Positions 1-7,129 are shown, counted from the stretch's first letter. The stretch: 15,310 nt of DNA from Pavlovales sp. CCMP2436 (GCA_026770615.1 MU631367.1:106302-121611); one strand, 5' to 3'. Program-made: numbers and translations. Notes: a model not told the origin generated them from the letters alone.

Positions 1-1
1 G

Positions 2-127
2 GTTTTGAATGTCGAGAACTCGTGTGCGCGTGCAGGGCTCGGGCCGCAGCGCGGGGGCGCGGTGGAAGGACTGGTTGAAGAGGGAGCCGAAGGACCCGAG
101 ACGTCGAGCGCGAGCGAGTCCACTTGA
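2..127 (+). CDS. possible 3' end of a gene entering from the left edge
   Basis: An open frame enters from the left edge and stops at TGA 125-127. Its 41 residues have an acidic, Ser/Glu-rich end (LVEEGAEGPETSSASEST). A competing frame starting with ATG at 9 and ending near 194 has higher GC at third positions over its first 30 codons and reads basic (RWKDWLKREPKDPRR), so the true frame is uncertain and an intron boundary may lie here. No family is recognised. Support is the GC-rich composition, which falls away after about 127, where AT-richer spacer and an inverted-repeat element begin. This may equally be non-coding. Confidence 0.25.
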   Translation, partial: VLNVENSCARAGLGPQRGGAVEGLVEEGAEGPETSSASEST

Positions 128-174
128 TGGCGGATATATTATCAGAAGCTACTCACTGGGTACTCGCCCCAGTA

Positions 175-341
175 CAGGGGATCGCGGGCAATAAGAAGGG
201 CGAATTTTGAGCTTGAGGCCGAGCTTCTTAGCAAATTACATACAAACAATGCTTAAATTTGCTTAAATGACGTACAAACAATGCTATAAAACGAGGCTCG
301 GCTTCTTAACACTACGGCTTCTTGTTGCCCGCGATCCCCTG
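175..341. mobile_element. 167-bp MITE-like element with 24-bp terminal inverted repeats, TA flanks
   Basis: The ends are inverted copies. 175-198 begins CAGGGGATCGCGGGCAA, and the reverse complement of 318-341 matches it at 23 of 24 positions. A TA dinucleotide lies immediately outside each end (173-174 and 342-343), as expected for a TA target-site duplication of the Tc1/mariner type. The interior has no coding capacity. It contains two copies of ACAAACAATGCT (about 244-255 and 274-285) and two similar GAGGCYSRGCTTCTTA stretches (216-232, 293-309). It is interpreted as a non-autonomous DNA transposon. The family assignment rests only on TA flanks and terminal sequence. Confidence 0.7.
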
Positions 342-348
342 TAGCTAC

Positions 349-540
349 GGTCTGTTTCCACGTCGACGACATCCCTAGATCTATAAGAAAAAAGTAAAGT
401 GGCGTAAAAATGCATTTTTAATTATTATTGGGCTTGAACCCTCGTCGGCCGGGTCGGCCGAAGAGAGATAAAATACCGACCGTTGGTAGTTTAAAAAGTG
501 AGCAGGTCAATAACTAAGGTCTGTTTGGACCCACGTCGAC
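349..540 (+). promoter_or_regulatory. duplicated motif upstream of the RRM gene, with a 16-bp palindrome between
   Basis: GGTCTGTTT-CCACGTCGAC at 349-367 recurs with a four-base insertion (GGTCTGTTTGGACCCACGTCGAC) at 518-540, only 12 bases before the start codon at 553. Between them lie the perfect palindrome TAAAAATGCATTTTTA (405-420) and a tandem GTCGGCCGG/GTCGGCCGA. The motif pair could be core-promoter or 5'-UTR elements, or the result of a local duplication. No TATA box is obvious. The regulatory role is inference. Confidence 0.25.
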
Positions 541-552
541 TCCCTGCACCTT

Positions 553-1350
553 ATGCGCTCGCTGGTCTGTGCGGTGGGGCTTGCGCTCCTCACGGGCGCG
601 GGGGCGCTTAACGTGCGGCCGTCTGTCTCCATTGGCACGCGCGCACAGCGGCTGACCCGCCGCTCGGTCGCGGTGCACGCAGACTCTGTGGCCGTGGAGG
701 CCGAGAGCGCACCGGCCGAGGCGGCCGAAGCGCTCGCGCCCATCGCGGCCGAGGTGATGCCGAGCGCACCGCAGCCGAATGCGTACGAGGGCGACCCGAT
801 GTTCGCCGTCTGCACGCGGTGTGGCGCGGCCTACGATGTGGACATGGCGATGTTCAAGGGGAAGGGCGCGAAAGTGAAGTGCTCCGTCTGCACCAACGTC
901 TGGTTCCAGCTCACCGAACGGCTCGTGGAGAGGCCTGAGGCGTTCGAGCTGCTCCCCTACCCCGAGGAGCGCATGACCGGCCGGCCCGACGTGCTGGACG
1001 CGCCCAAGGCGGGCGGCTCGATCAACATATACGTTGGCAACATGCCCTTCTCCCTCACAGACTTTGAGCTTGCGAAAATGTTCGAGGAGTACGGAACGGT
1101 CACGCGGATCATGCTCAAGCGCGACGAGATCGGCCGCTCCAAGGGCTTTGGGTTTGTCGAAATGGCCTCGGAAGAGGAGGGGCACAAGGCGATCTTGGCG
1201 CTCAACGATCGCCCCTATGGCGGACGACCAATCACCGTCGCAGCGCGCGAAATGCGCGAGGAGGTCCCCCGCGTCGGCCGCGGCCCGCCGCGTGATGGCG
1301 GCGGCGGCGGCGGCGGCGGCGGGCGTTATGGCGGGGCTGACCGCCGCTAG
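553..1350 (+). CDS. probable plastid-targeted zinc-ribbon/RRM RNA-binding protein
   Basis: 265 residues, intronless, ATG at 553, stop TAG at 1348-1350. Residues 1-18 are a hydrophobic signal peptide ending GAGA-LN. Residues 19-78 are Ala/Ser/Arg-rich then acidic, like the transit region of bipartite leaders for complex plastids. Residues 87-113 form a four-cysteine zinc ribbon (CTRC at 87-90, CSVC at 110-113, then W117) resembling the MJ0042-type finger. Residues 157-231 are a canonical RRM with RNP2 (INIYVGNM) and RNP1 (SKGFGFVEM). The tail is a run of nine to ten glycines followed by Arg/Gly (residues 249-265), as in glycine-rich RNA-binding proteins. The likely role is binding plastid RNA during processing, stability or translation. 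The RRM call is firm, the zinc ribbon good, the plastid location inferred. High GC3 throughout supports a real gene; overlapping frames on both strands are shadows. Confidence 0.9.
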   Translation: MRSLVCAVGLALLTGAGALNVRPSVSIGTRAQRLTRRSVAVHADSVAVEAESAPAEAAEALAPIAAEVMPSAPQPNAYEGDPMFAVCTRCGAAYDVDMAMFKGKGAKVKCSVCTNVWFQLTERLVERPEAFELLPYPEERMTGRPDVLDAPKAGGSINIYVGNMPFSLTDFELAKMFEEYGTVTRIMLKRDEIGRSKGFGFVEMASEEEGHKAILALNDRPYGGRPITVAAREMREEVPRVGRGPPRDGGGGGGGGGRYGGADRR

Positions 1351-1719
1351 GCTTAGAAGGATCTGGCTGGGCTACCGATGCCCAGGATCAGCAATCGTAA
1401 GAAAGACTGGCATTCCGACCGAATCATTCTCATGTCTTCCTGAAATTTAATTCGCCTGCAGCTCTTTCCAGCTCTCGATTGCGCCATTGAAGTGGAGGTC
1501 CGAGCACAACCGCTGCGCATGTACATCATCTTACATCTAGACGCTAACTATTTCGTAAATTGCCCTACTTCATAATTGCCGGGCGAGGACTGCAGGGCAC
1601 TTTCGGCATCTCAACAACATGATTTTTTGTCAGTACTTAGTATAAATAGTAATGGTGGGCCTTCGGCTTCAGCGCATAGGCGCAGCTAAAGGTACTTCCG
1701 GACACGGCCAACGGTGGAT
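1351..1719. other. spacer after the RRM gene
   Basis: No gene is supported here. Base composition drops to about 50% GC or less. CAACATGATTTTTTGTCAG (about 1613-1631) resembles the internal CATGATTCTTTTGCCAG of the dispersed repeat at 1768 and 5560, so it may be a decayed fragment of the same family. The 3' UTR of the RRM gene must lie here, but no clear polyadenylation signal was identified. Confidence 0.4.
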
Positions 1720-1970
1720 CCGACAAGCTGTATGCGGATAACACGCGGTCACTATTATTATCTTGAAAACATGATTCTTTTGCCAGTTGGCCGTAAGCCA
1801 ACTGCATGGCGGCGGGGCTGAGGCGCGAGCCAACGTGTCCGCTCTTCGAAGCTTTAGCCCGAGCGTGTCTTTTTAGCCTGCACAAACTTAATTAACGCTC
1901 AAATTTTTAAAAACTTGCAAAAAGGGCCTAAATTTTTTCTTCGCCTAGCCGGCGGGGCCCACCCGGGGGC
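1720..1970 (+). repeat. dispersed repeat, copy 1 (pair with 5512-5774)
   Basis: This 251-base stretch is repeated in direct orientation at 5512-5774, roughly 85% identical by eye with small indels. Shared blocks include CCGACAAGCTG, CACTATTATTATCTTGAAAA, GCTCTTCGAAGCTTTAGCCC and the terminal CTAGCCGGCGGGGCCCACCC. On the minus strand both copies keep a short open frame containing HARAKASKS and KESCFQDNNSD. The differences inside it change amino acids as often as not, so coding constraint is not shown. Probably two fragments of a mobile-element family not otherwise recognised. Confidence 0.75.
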
Positions 1971-2772
1971 TAAAGCTTAAAGTCGAGTCAACCCTTCGGC
2001 ACGGCGGATTCACTTGCGATAGTGACGTCGTTATGAACCGATGCGTCGATCAAAGGTCGAACGAGCGGAATAATTACGAACCCTCCTATATTCCCCGCCC
2101 ACTAACTTTGACTAACGTACGTCACATTGGGAACACCTGGGTACACGCTATGTACATGGAGTGATGGAGGACTTCCTAACATCCACGCCGGCTGAAATGT
2201 TAGGGCCCAGTCGTCTGGGGGCAGATTTGGCTAGCTGACAAGCGCCCACTAAGAATACAAATTGTGTGCTCGAACATACATAAATAAATAAATAGCCGAG
2301 TTTTGAGAATTTCAAATTTTGAGAACCTGACCGTCTTTTTCGATTATGGAAGCTCACGCCCACGGTGCTCAGGATGGTCGTCTCCCACTTGCCCCCACTT
2401 GCGATCTGAGATTCTGACAGGGGGTGACCGATGCCATACATAGGCATGGCCTTTTGCTGCTTTTACTTGGTTTTCAATAACACTATGAAATGGTTAATTA
2501 CTTAAAAGTTTAATTACAATAAAGTCACCGGAGTCGCAAACGAACCAACGAACGGTCGGTGGAGGGGGTTGAACGGCAGGCAAACGAGCGCGTTTGTTTG
2601 CCTGTTTGTCAGCCTGGTTGGCAGACGTAAAAGGCTAACGCCTGACACACGAAATGCTTAACGAAAACGTTAAACAGTTACTCCTTAGTTCTAAAAAAAA
2701 AAAAGTTTTTTTTTTAAAGCGAGCCCACTGCTGCTCGTACCTCAGAATCCCCCAAAAAGAAGCCAGGGAAAA
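1971..2772. other. AT-rich spacer between repeat copy 1 and the TLC gene
   Basis: No gene is supported. Visible structure: an (AAAT)n-like run at about 2280-2292; a direct echo of TTTTGAGAA at about 2300 and 2318; a hairpin with a 9-bp stem (CAGGCAAAC at 2577-2585 with GTTTGCCTG at 2596-2604); and an A12-G-T10 palindrome at about 2692-2715, a strong potential cruciform just downstream of the minus-strand TLC gene. The frame at 2654-3271 (+) is antisense to that gene and is not credited. Confidence 0.4.
2577..2604. repeat. hairpin, 9-bp perfect stem
   Basis: CAGGCAAAC (2577-2585) pairs with GTTTGCCTG (2596-2604) across a 10-base loop. The surrounding bases also carry repeated GTTTG and GAACG motifs. 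It lies in spacer sequence and its function is unknown. Confidence 0.45.
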
Positions 2773-3822
2773 TCAAACGTTGACGAGCGCCAGCTCCTCC
2801 TCGTCTGACAACTCATGCCGCGTGCGGCGTGCAACGCGCGGCGTATCCGGCGCAGCGTCCGACTCATCGCTCGGCAGCTGCTCAGCACCTCCAGCCGCAG
2901 GTCCGGCGAGAATGGCTATTATGCGATTAAACCAAGAAATCATCATGACGAATGCCGCAACAAGGAGTATGAGTAGGGCGTACGCCGCCCAGCTCGGCAC
3001 CGGCGGCAAGAGCTCGTCGGCTGGGACTGCGCGGCTCGGCGGGGTCTCCAGCCACGGACCTTCATTCCAATGGAAGATCAGGTGTGTGAGCGCGGAGCCG
3101 AGCAGCAGGATTCGGAAGACTAGGAAGTTGAGCGCGAAGCAGCCGAAGCTGCCGATGACCAGTGGCGAGCGCTTGGACAGCCCGAGTGCCTCCTTCAGCT
3201 GGCAAATATTCAAAAAGGGAGTGGAGGCCTCCATGCACAAGCACGCCGTCGCCTGCCATGGTGCGAAGTAGTAGCCGCGCAGCACGCCGGCCGCGGCGAG
3301 GAAGGCGACGTGGTGCGCGAGCGTTTCCAATGAGCCCAGGTACGACCACTGCGCGCAAACGACGAACAAGTCGTACAGGAGCCACGCGGTAAAGAGCTCG
3401 CCCACTGCGGCTATGAGTGGGTAAGCGCCGACCCAGGGCGCGCCCACGGGGGGCGTGCGCGTGCCCAGCTTCCCCGCGGCGGGCGCATCCCATAGCAGCA
3501 CGAGGTTTGAGAGCGCGGCAACAGTAACTACCAGCGCGTGCGCCATGCTCACAACGTGGCTAGCAAACCACGGTGCGCTCTGCTTCTTTGCGCTCTGACG
3601 GGCGCCGAGCACCATGGCGTGTAGCCCGTGTGCCGCCAAGTGCATCGCAATAAAGACTGGGGTGAAGAGGAGCACGCATCTAACCCAGTCGCCGCCGGTG
3701 CGAGCGCGCAGCCCAGCATCGGCTGTGGTCCTCACGAAGGCGTAGCCAGTGATGAGCGTGTACGCCGTTGTGAGCGCGAGGAAGAGCTGCCGTGCGCGCT
3801 GGTGCGCAGCCTTCTCCCACAT
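2773..3822 (-). CDS. TLC-domain (TRAM/LAG1/CLN8) multi-pass membrane protein
   Basis: 349 residues from ATG 3822-3820 to the stop at 2773-2775. The frame is open upstream to 3945, but only from a GTG, so the first ATG is chosen. Counted from that ATG, about seven hydrophobic segments lie near 12-31, 47-67, 89-111, 133-157, 167-181, 221-244 and 277-299. Family marks: SHVVSMAHALVV, with the Ser and His typical of TLC proteins, in the third segment; the YDLF and HHVAFL pair; and EASTPFLNICQL, the signature acidic/Pro/Asn stretch of TLCD4/TMEM56-like members. The acidic tail (DEEELALVNV) is likely cytosolic. TLC proteins sit in ER or plasma membrane and act in ceramide synthesis, lipid sensing or lipid transport. 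The ceramide-synthase-type double His followed by DD is not seen, so a TLCD-like role is more likely than ceramide synthase. High GC3 supports coding. No intron is apparent. Confidence 0.85.
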   Translation of the reverse strand: MWEKAAHQRARQLFLALTTAYTLITGYAFVRTTADAGLRARTGGDWVRCVLLFTPVFIAMHLAAHGLHAMVLGARQSAKKQSAPWFASHVVSMAHALVVTVAALSNLVLLWDAPAAGKLGTRTPPVGAPWVGAYPLIAAVGELFTAWLLYDLFVVCAQWSYLGSLETLAHHVAFLAAAGVLRGYYFAPWQATACLCMEASTPFLNICQLKEALGLSKRSPLVIGSFGCFALNFLVFRILLLGSALTHLIFHWNEGPWLETPPSRAVPADELLPPVPSWAAYALLILLVAAFVMMISWFNRIIAILAGPAAGGAEQLPSDESDAAPDTPRVARRTRHELSDEEELALVNV

Positions 3823-4224
3823 TGAGCAACCCGAGCCGCTCGAGCTGCGCCCGGGCCGACGCGGCGCGTGCCGCGCACCGCTATGACGTACAGGCTGATT
3901 ACCTAAGCTGCAGCCTCCGGTGTGGGCTTGCCGCACCCCCTTCACCCTTGCGGGCTCGGTGAGGCTCGGAGGCTTAGCAGGCTCCTCAGCCGACTTCGCG
4001 CCAGCGATTTTTTTCTAACGTCCAGAAGGGTGAACCGATTTTTTTCGGTTTTGCTGTCGCGGCACCGCTTGAGGCGAATTTGCGCGTGAACGCCTAGGCA
4101 AGTTGCGTGGGCGTTCATGCGACCTGAGTCCGCCATCCACCTTCTGATGCCCCATTTTCTTTAAGTAGGTCGTTTAAAAAAATGCGCTCCGGGGGCCCTC
4201 CGGGGGGGCCTACCAAGGGGGGGG
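3823..4224. other. upstream region of the TLC gene and GC-rich block
   Basis: This is the 5' flank of the minus-strand TLC gene. GC-rich sequence continues to about 3990, so 5' UTR or an additional upstream exon is possible. Two copies of CGATTTTTTT occur at about 4007 and 4038. AACGCC and GGCGTT form a loose hairpin at about 4088-4115. A G/C-run block (CTCCGGGGGCCCTCCGG) at about 4187-4220 borders the tandem array that follows. No promoter can be assigned. Confidence 0.35.
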
Positions 4225-4329
4225 TGGTCTCGACAGACGGTCATCCTGCCCGGACAGGATGGTATTGACAGACAGTCATTCTGCACGGACATGGTGGTCT
4301 TCAAACACAGTCATCCCGCCCGGACATCG
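4225..4329 (+). repeat. tandem repeat, 35 bp x 3
   Basis: Three adjacent units start at 4225, 4260 and 4295, each opening TGGTMTT/C and sharing CAGWCRGTCAT then TGCMCGGACA. The spacing of GTCAT (4240, 4275, 4310) fixes the period at exactly 35. Units differ at roughly 15-25% of positions. The array starts right after a run of eight G. It is non-coding, and a minisatellite is the simplest reading. Confidence 0.75.
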
Positions 4330-4360
4330 TCGTGGCGCACAGCTGACTCAAATGCCACGG

Positions 4361-4534
4361 CTGCTGTGTAAGTTTCTATGTACTTAAACGTCCGTCCCCG
4401 GGAGGCTCGCACTGGATCTAGGCGTTGAAAAACACTCAAATCTAGGGATCCACTCCAGGCACACGGATATGGTCCCCACCGCTGATCAGATCAGACACAC
4501 GACAATCGACGACTCTCGACTGGCGCGCTGACCG
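4361..4534 (+). repeat. dispersed repeat A, uninterrupted copy
   Basis: This matches 6631-6650 joined to 6973-7129 at roughly 85% by eye. Shared blocks include GTGTAAGTTTCTA, AAACGTCCGT, GGGATCCAC, GTCCCCACCGCTGATCAG and CTCGACTGGCGCGCTGACCG. Homology stops abruptly after 4534. This copy lacks the 319-bp insertion present in the other and so acts as a paralogous empty site. No coding capacity is evident. Confidence 0.75.
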
Positions 4535-4565
4535 GCTGTGCATGTGGAGCTTTTGACATGCGGAG

Positions 4566-4606
4566 ATTTTGATAAAAAAAAATGCAGCCGACTTTTTTTT
4601 CAAAAT
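4566..4606. repeat. A/T-rich hairpin
   Basis: ATTTTG (4566-4571) with an A run (4574-4582) pairs with a T run (4593-4600) and CAAAAT (4601-4606) around a GC-containing 10-base loop. It is a potential cruciform in spacer, and no role is assigned. Confidence 0.45.
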
Positions 4607-4856
4607 GCTACTCGGTTCGGCGCTATGTATGATACGCTGCTCAGAGGGAATAGGGGAGATGTCATGCCTGTACACCGTCGGCCTGCAAGTTGGGGCACTC
4701 GGAGGACGTCAAAAGAACTATATTATCCTGGTGAACCTATGAAAACAAAGTTTTTCTGGTTCAGAAGCTCAGATGCCTTTAATTAGTTGGCCCGCGGCCC
4801 GGCCTGGCGGTACCAACAATTCTTAAACTAATATACTGACTCCCAAACTAGAATCC

Positions 4857-4904
4857 ACTAGATCCATATATAAACACCAAACTAGATCCATAGATAAACA
4901 CCAA
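4857..4904 (+). repeat. tandem duplication, 24 bp x 2
   Basis: ACTAGATCCATATATAAACA (start of 4857-4880) is followed at once by the same unit with T to G at one position (4881-4904), so 23 of 24 bases match. It is non-coding. Confidence 0.75.
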
Positions 4905-4926
4905 ACCAGTTTGCTACAGTTTGCAT

Positions 4927-5164
4927 AATCCCGATTTGGATCACACACTGGTTTTTTTTAACACCCCCACCTCCCCGCTGTCAATTTTCAGCTATTTTTT
5001 TGTACTCCAATTTGGCTCACAAATTGGATTCTTAAACCAAAGCAGCACAATCCATTTAAAAATAGCACAATCAGTTCAAAAATAGGCATAGCAAAATCAC
5101 TTTAAAAATTGTAAAATCCCGATTTGGATCACAAACTGGTTTTTTTTAACACACCCACCTCCCC
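4927..5164 (+). repeat. 50-bp direct repeat pair, 188 bp apart
   Basis: 4927-4976 and 5115-5164 match at 48 of 50 positions. Both contain AATCCCGATTTGGATCACA, ACTGG, a run of eight T and CCACCTCCCC. Between them a third, partial echo (CTCCAATTTGGCTCACAAATTGG) forms a 9-bp hairpin at 5006-5028. The layout suggests a recent segmental duplication or a pair of terminal repeats around about 140 bases, but no target duplication is evident. Confidence 0.7.
5006..5028. repeat. hairpin, 9-bp perfect stem
   Basis: TCCAATTTG and CAAATTGGA flank the five-base loop GCTCA. It lies between the two members of the 50-bp direct repeat and resembles part of their sequence. Confidence 0.5.
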
Positions 5165-5511
5165 ACCGACGTTTCATTTTTAAGCTTTCTTGTTTGTGAT
5201 ACTGATAGAAATCCGTGAATGAGACCTGGGCCGCAGGCTCCTCTAGATAGCAGCCGCACCCGTAAAAAGGGGCTGGTTCGGAGAGCTGCGCACACAGCGC
5301 ACGTCATTCTAATTTTATAATCTTATAAAAGGTGATCGACCACCGCTTTTTTTTTAACCAGCCGTGGTCCAATTGAATCAACGACTGCCGAGTGGAAGTA
5401 GCGATGAGATTCGAATCAACGGCGCTGGCGAAGAGCGGCGGCTCGGGAAGTAGCAGCAGAGCTCAAGCCGAGGAGAGGCTTTGGGCGATCGACCTGCGCG
5501 CAAGGGTGAAC

Positions 5512-5774
5512 CCGACAAGCTGCATGCGGATAATACGGTCACTATTATTATCTTGAAAACATGATTCCTTTGCCAGTCGGCCGTAGGCCAACTGCATGGT
5601 GGCAGGACTGAGGCACGAGCCAACGTGTTCGCTCTTCGAAGCTTTAGCCCGAGCGTGTCTTTTTAGCCTGCAGAAACTTGATTGCCGCCCAATTTTGTTT
5701 AAAAAAGACCTAAAAACTTGCAAAGGGCCTAAAAAAAATTTACTTCGCCTAGCCGGCGGGGCCCACCCGGAGGC
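5512..5774 (+). repeat. dispersed repeat, copy 2 (pair with 1720-1970)
   Basis: This is the direct-orientation partner of 1720-1970, collinear through CCGACAAGC, the TTATTATCTTGAAAAC block, CTCTTCGAAGCTTTAGCCCG, ACTTGCAA and the GC-rich end CTAGCCGGCGGGGCCCACCC. Indels cluster in the A/T-rich stretch at about 5685-5740. Flanks on both sides differ from copy 1, which defines the family borders. A minus-strand open frame runs through it (5463-6233) but begins with GTG and mixes repeat with unrelated flank, so it is not called a gene. Confidence 0.75.
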
Positions 5775-6096
5775 AAAATTGGTATCGGCGGAGGAGACTG
5801 CACGGATGGGGCTGCTAAAGAGGTGGGGGCTCGTGTGGCGGTTGGCTGCGACTTGCAGGTCGAGGGAGGATGTGCCTGCGCCCCCGTCTACCCTCCGTGG
5901 ATCTGCGCTCCCGCTTCCCACGTGGTCGTTGTAAGCAAGGGTCAAGACGCTGGCGGGAGGCTCGCACGGTCGGGGGCTGAGGGTGAGACGGCCGGGATTG
6001 TCGGGTTGCGGGTTGTCGCGTGCGTAAGCAGCGCTTCCTGGCCCCCCTTTTGAGGCTGTGACCAACAGATGTAAATATCTATAAAATTGTGGGTTT

Positions 6097-6145
6097 CCAG
6101 GATTTGATACATGTACAAATCCAGTACTGTATGAACAAATCCTGG
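6097..6145. repeat. imperfect palindrome, 10-bp perfect outer stem
   Basis: CCAGGATTTG (6097-6106) pairs with CAAATCCTGG (6136-6145). The inner parts (ATACATG and CTGTATGA) extend the pairing with mismatches. The function is unknown; it could be a remnant of a small inverted-repeat element. Confidence 0.5.
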
Positions 6146-6510
6146 GATTTTGAAAAAACTTCCCCTTGTTTGTTTCATGTGCTTTATATGTAAATAGCGG
6201 CTCAGCATGGTTCAACAGGTGTTGTTCACTCACTGACGTGGTTGACGTCAGACGTTAGTCCTGGCAGCAGGGATGGTGGTGGTAGAGGTGAGGTTGGTGG
6301 TGAACTCGAAGCAATTGCCACAGATGTGCTTTATGTGGGGAACATTCCCAAATTAACCCCGACACCCCCAATTCTGTGTGGAGCTTAAACCTAAGTGGAG
6401 GTGATATTTTTACAGCATATAAGTCACATACGCCACCTCGCTTAGAAAGCCGTTTTCTTGTACTTCCCGTGAATCAGGTGTCGGGCCGTAGTACCGAAGT
6501 TGTTCCCAGC

Positions 6511-6542
6511 TCAACTCTGCGTCTAATCAACTCTGCGTCTAA
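6511..6542 (+). repeat. perfect tandem duplication, 16 bp x 2
   Basis: TCAACTCTGCGTCTAA at 6511-6526 is repeated without change at 6527-6542. It is non-coding, and replication slippage is the likely origin. Confidence 0.8.
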
Positions 6543-6630
6543 GAGTATCTTCAACGTTTGTTTACTATTACGAGAACCCTACCCGGCATCGTTATTTTCT
6601 AAAGTTCAGACCTAGCCCCGTTGGATAGTT

Positions 6631-7129
6631 CTGCGTGTAAGTTTCTAGTTACAGGTGTCTAGCCCTCAACTGGACAAAAGGCTACCTGGACAATCGCTGA
6701 TTGGCTACATGCAGATTAATCTCCGTATTTACCAGTTTTTAAAATGGTTCGTCAGCCAATCAAAAATTTGTCCAGTTGAGGGTTATCCCAGTGGCGAGTT
6801 CGCTCGGGCAATGCGCGGCGCCAATGAGCAGTTGGCGGGTCGGCGCCGGTGGAGATTGAAACTCTGAGGTGCAAAGGAAGGGTATCCAGAAATTTTGAAG
6901 ACCCGAGAGCCCGCTGGGCCTCGGCTGGAGATTCCCGAAGTTTTTTGTCCAGTTGATGGCTAGACACCTGTAAACGTCCGTCTCCGGAAGGATCTCACTG
7001 GATTTGAGTGTTGAAAATAACACTCAGATCCAGGGATCCACCCCGAGCACACGGATACCGTCCCCACCGCTGATCAGTTCAGCCACACGACGATCGACGA
7101 CTGACGACTCTCGACTGGCGCGCTGACCG
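6631..7129 (+). repeat. dispersed repeat A, second copy, split by a MITE
   Basis: The left piece is 6631-6650 and the right piece about 6973-7129, together collinear with 4361-4534. The sequence between them is the 319-bp inverted-repeat element with its flanking TA pair. This copy also carries an extra eight bases (GACGACTGACGACTCTC against GACGACTCTC). The unit is non-coding. Confidence 0.7.
6652..6970. mobile_element. 319-bp MITE-like element with 28-bp terminal inverted repeats, TA flanks
   Basis: The left end 6652-6679 begins CAGGTGTCTAGCC, and the reverse complement of 6943-6970 matches it at 27 of 28 positions. TA lies outside both ends (6650-6651 and 6971-6972). An internal third copy of the inner end motif (TTGTCCAGTTGAGGG, about 6769-6784) with AGCCAATCA-like sequence can pair with the left end, giving a second, nested hairpin spanning about 6660-6786. 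No transposase is encoded. Comparison with 4361-4534, which lacks it, supports insertion into an older repeat. CAGG termini and TA flanks are shared with the element at 175-341, though the rest of the ends differ. Confidence 0.8.

Larger units (their letters stand above)
4607..5511. other. AT-rich spacer with nested small repeats
   Basis: No gene is supported. It holds a 24-bp tandem duplication, a spaced ~50-bp direct repeat and a short hairpin (listed separately), plus repeated AATAGCACAATC-like phrases at about 5040-5095. TTATAAAAGG at about 5322 resembles a TATA box but has no credible gene downstream. The frame at 5378-5623 (-) overlaps the dispersed repeat and is not credited. Confidence 0.4.
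5775..6630. other. spacer between repeat copy 2 and repeat A, copy 2
   Basis: No gene is supported. 5775-6050 is GC-richer and open in several frames, but no frame shows consistent third-position bias or a recognisable protein. A palindromic region (6097-6145) and a 16-bp tandem duplication (6511-6542) are listed separately. TGACGTCA at about 6244 lies within a short inverted repeat (CTGACGTGGTTGACGTCAG). Confidence 0.4.

Noticed and set aside
430..446. tRNA-like B-box on the minus strand (GGTTCAAGCCC)
   Set aside because: No matching five-pair T-stem, no D arm or acceptor stem around it.
514..1185. 223-residue minus-strand frame opposite the RRM gene
   Set aside because: The plus strand carries clear RNP1/RNP2 and Cys motifs; the minus frame is a composition shadow.
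2654..3271. 205-residue plus-strand open frame
   Set aside because: It is antisense to the C-terminal half of the TLC gene, begins in an A/T palindrome and is low-complexity Ser-rich; it is a shadow of GC3-rich coding on the other strand.
3823..3945. N-terminal 41-residue extension of the TLC protein
   Set aside because: It is open only from a GTG, the sequence is hydrophilic and unlike the family, and the first ATG at 3822 lies just before the first membrane segment.
5290..5335. TATA-like TTATAAAAGG as a promoter
   Set aside because: There is no credible gene on either strand downstream, and A/T-rich matches are common in this spacer.
5463..6233. 256-residue minus-strand open frame
   Set aside because: It starts at GTG, spans the dispersed repeat plus unrelated flank, shows no domain or steady third-position bias, and its repeat-derived part differs from copy 1 mostly by amino-acid changes.
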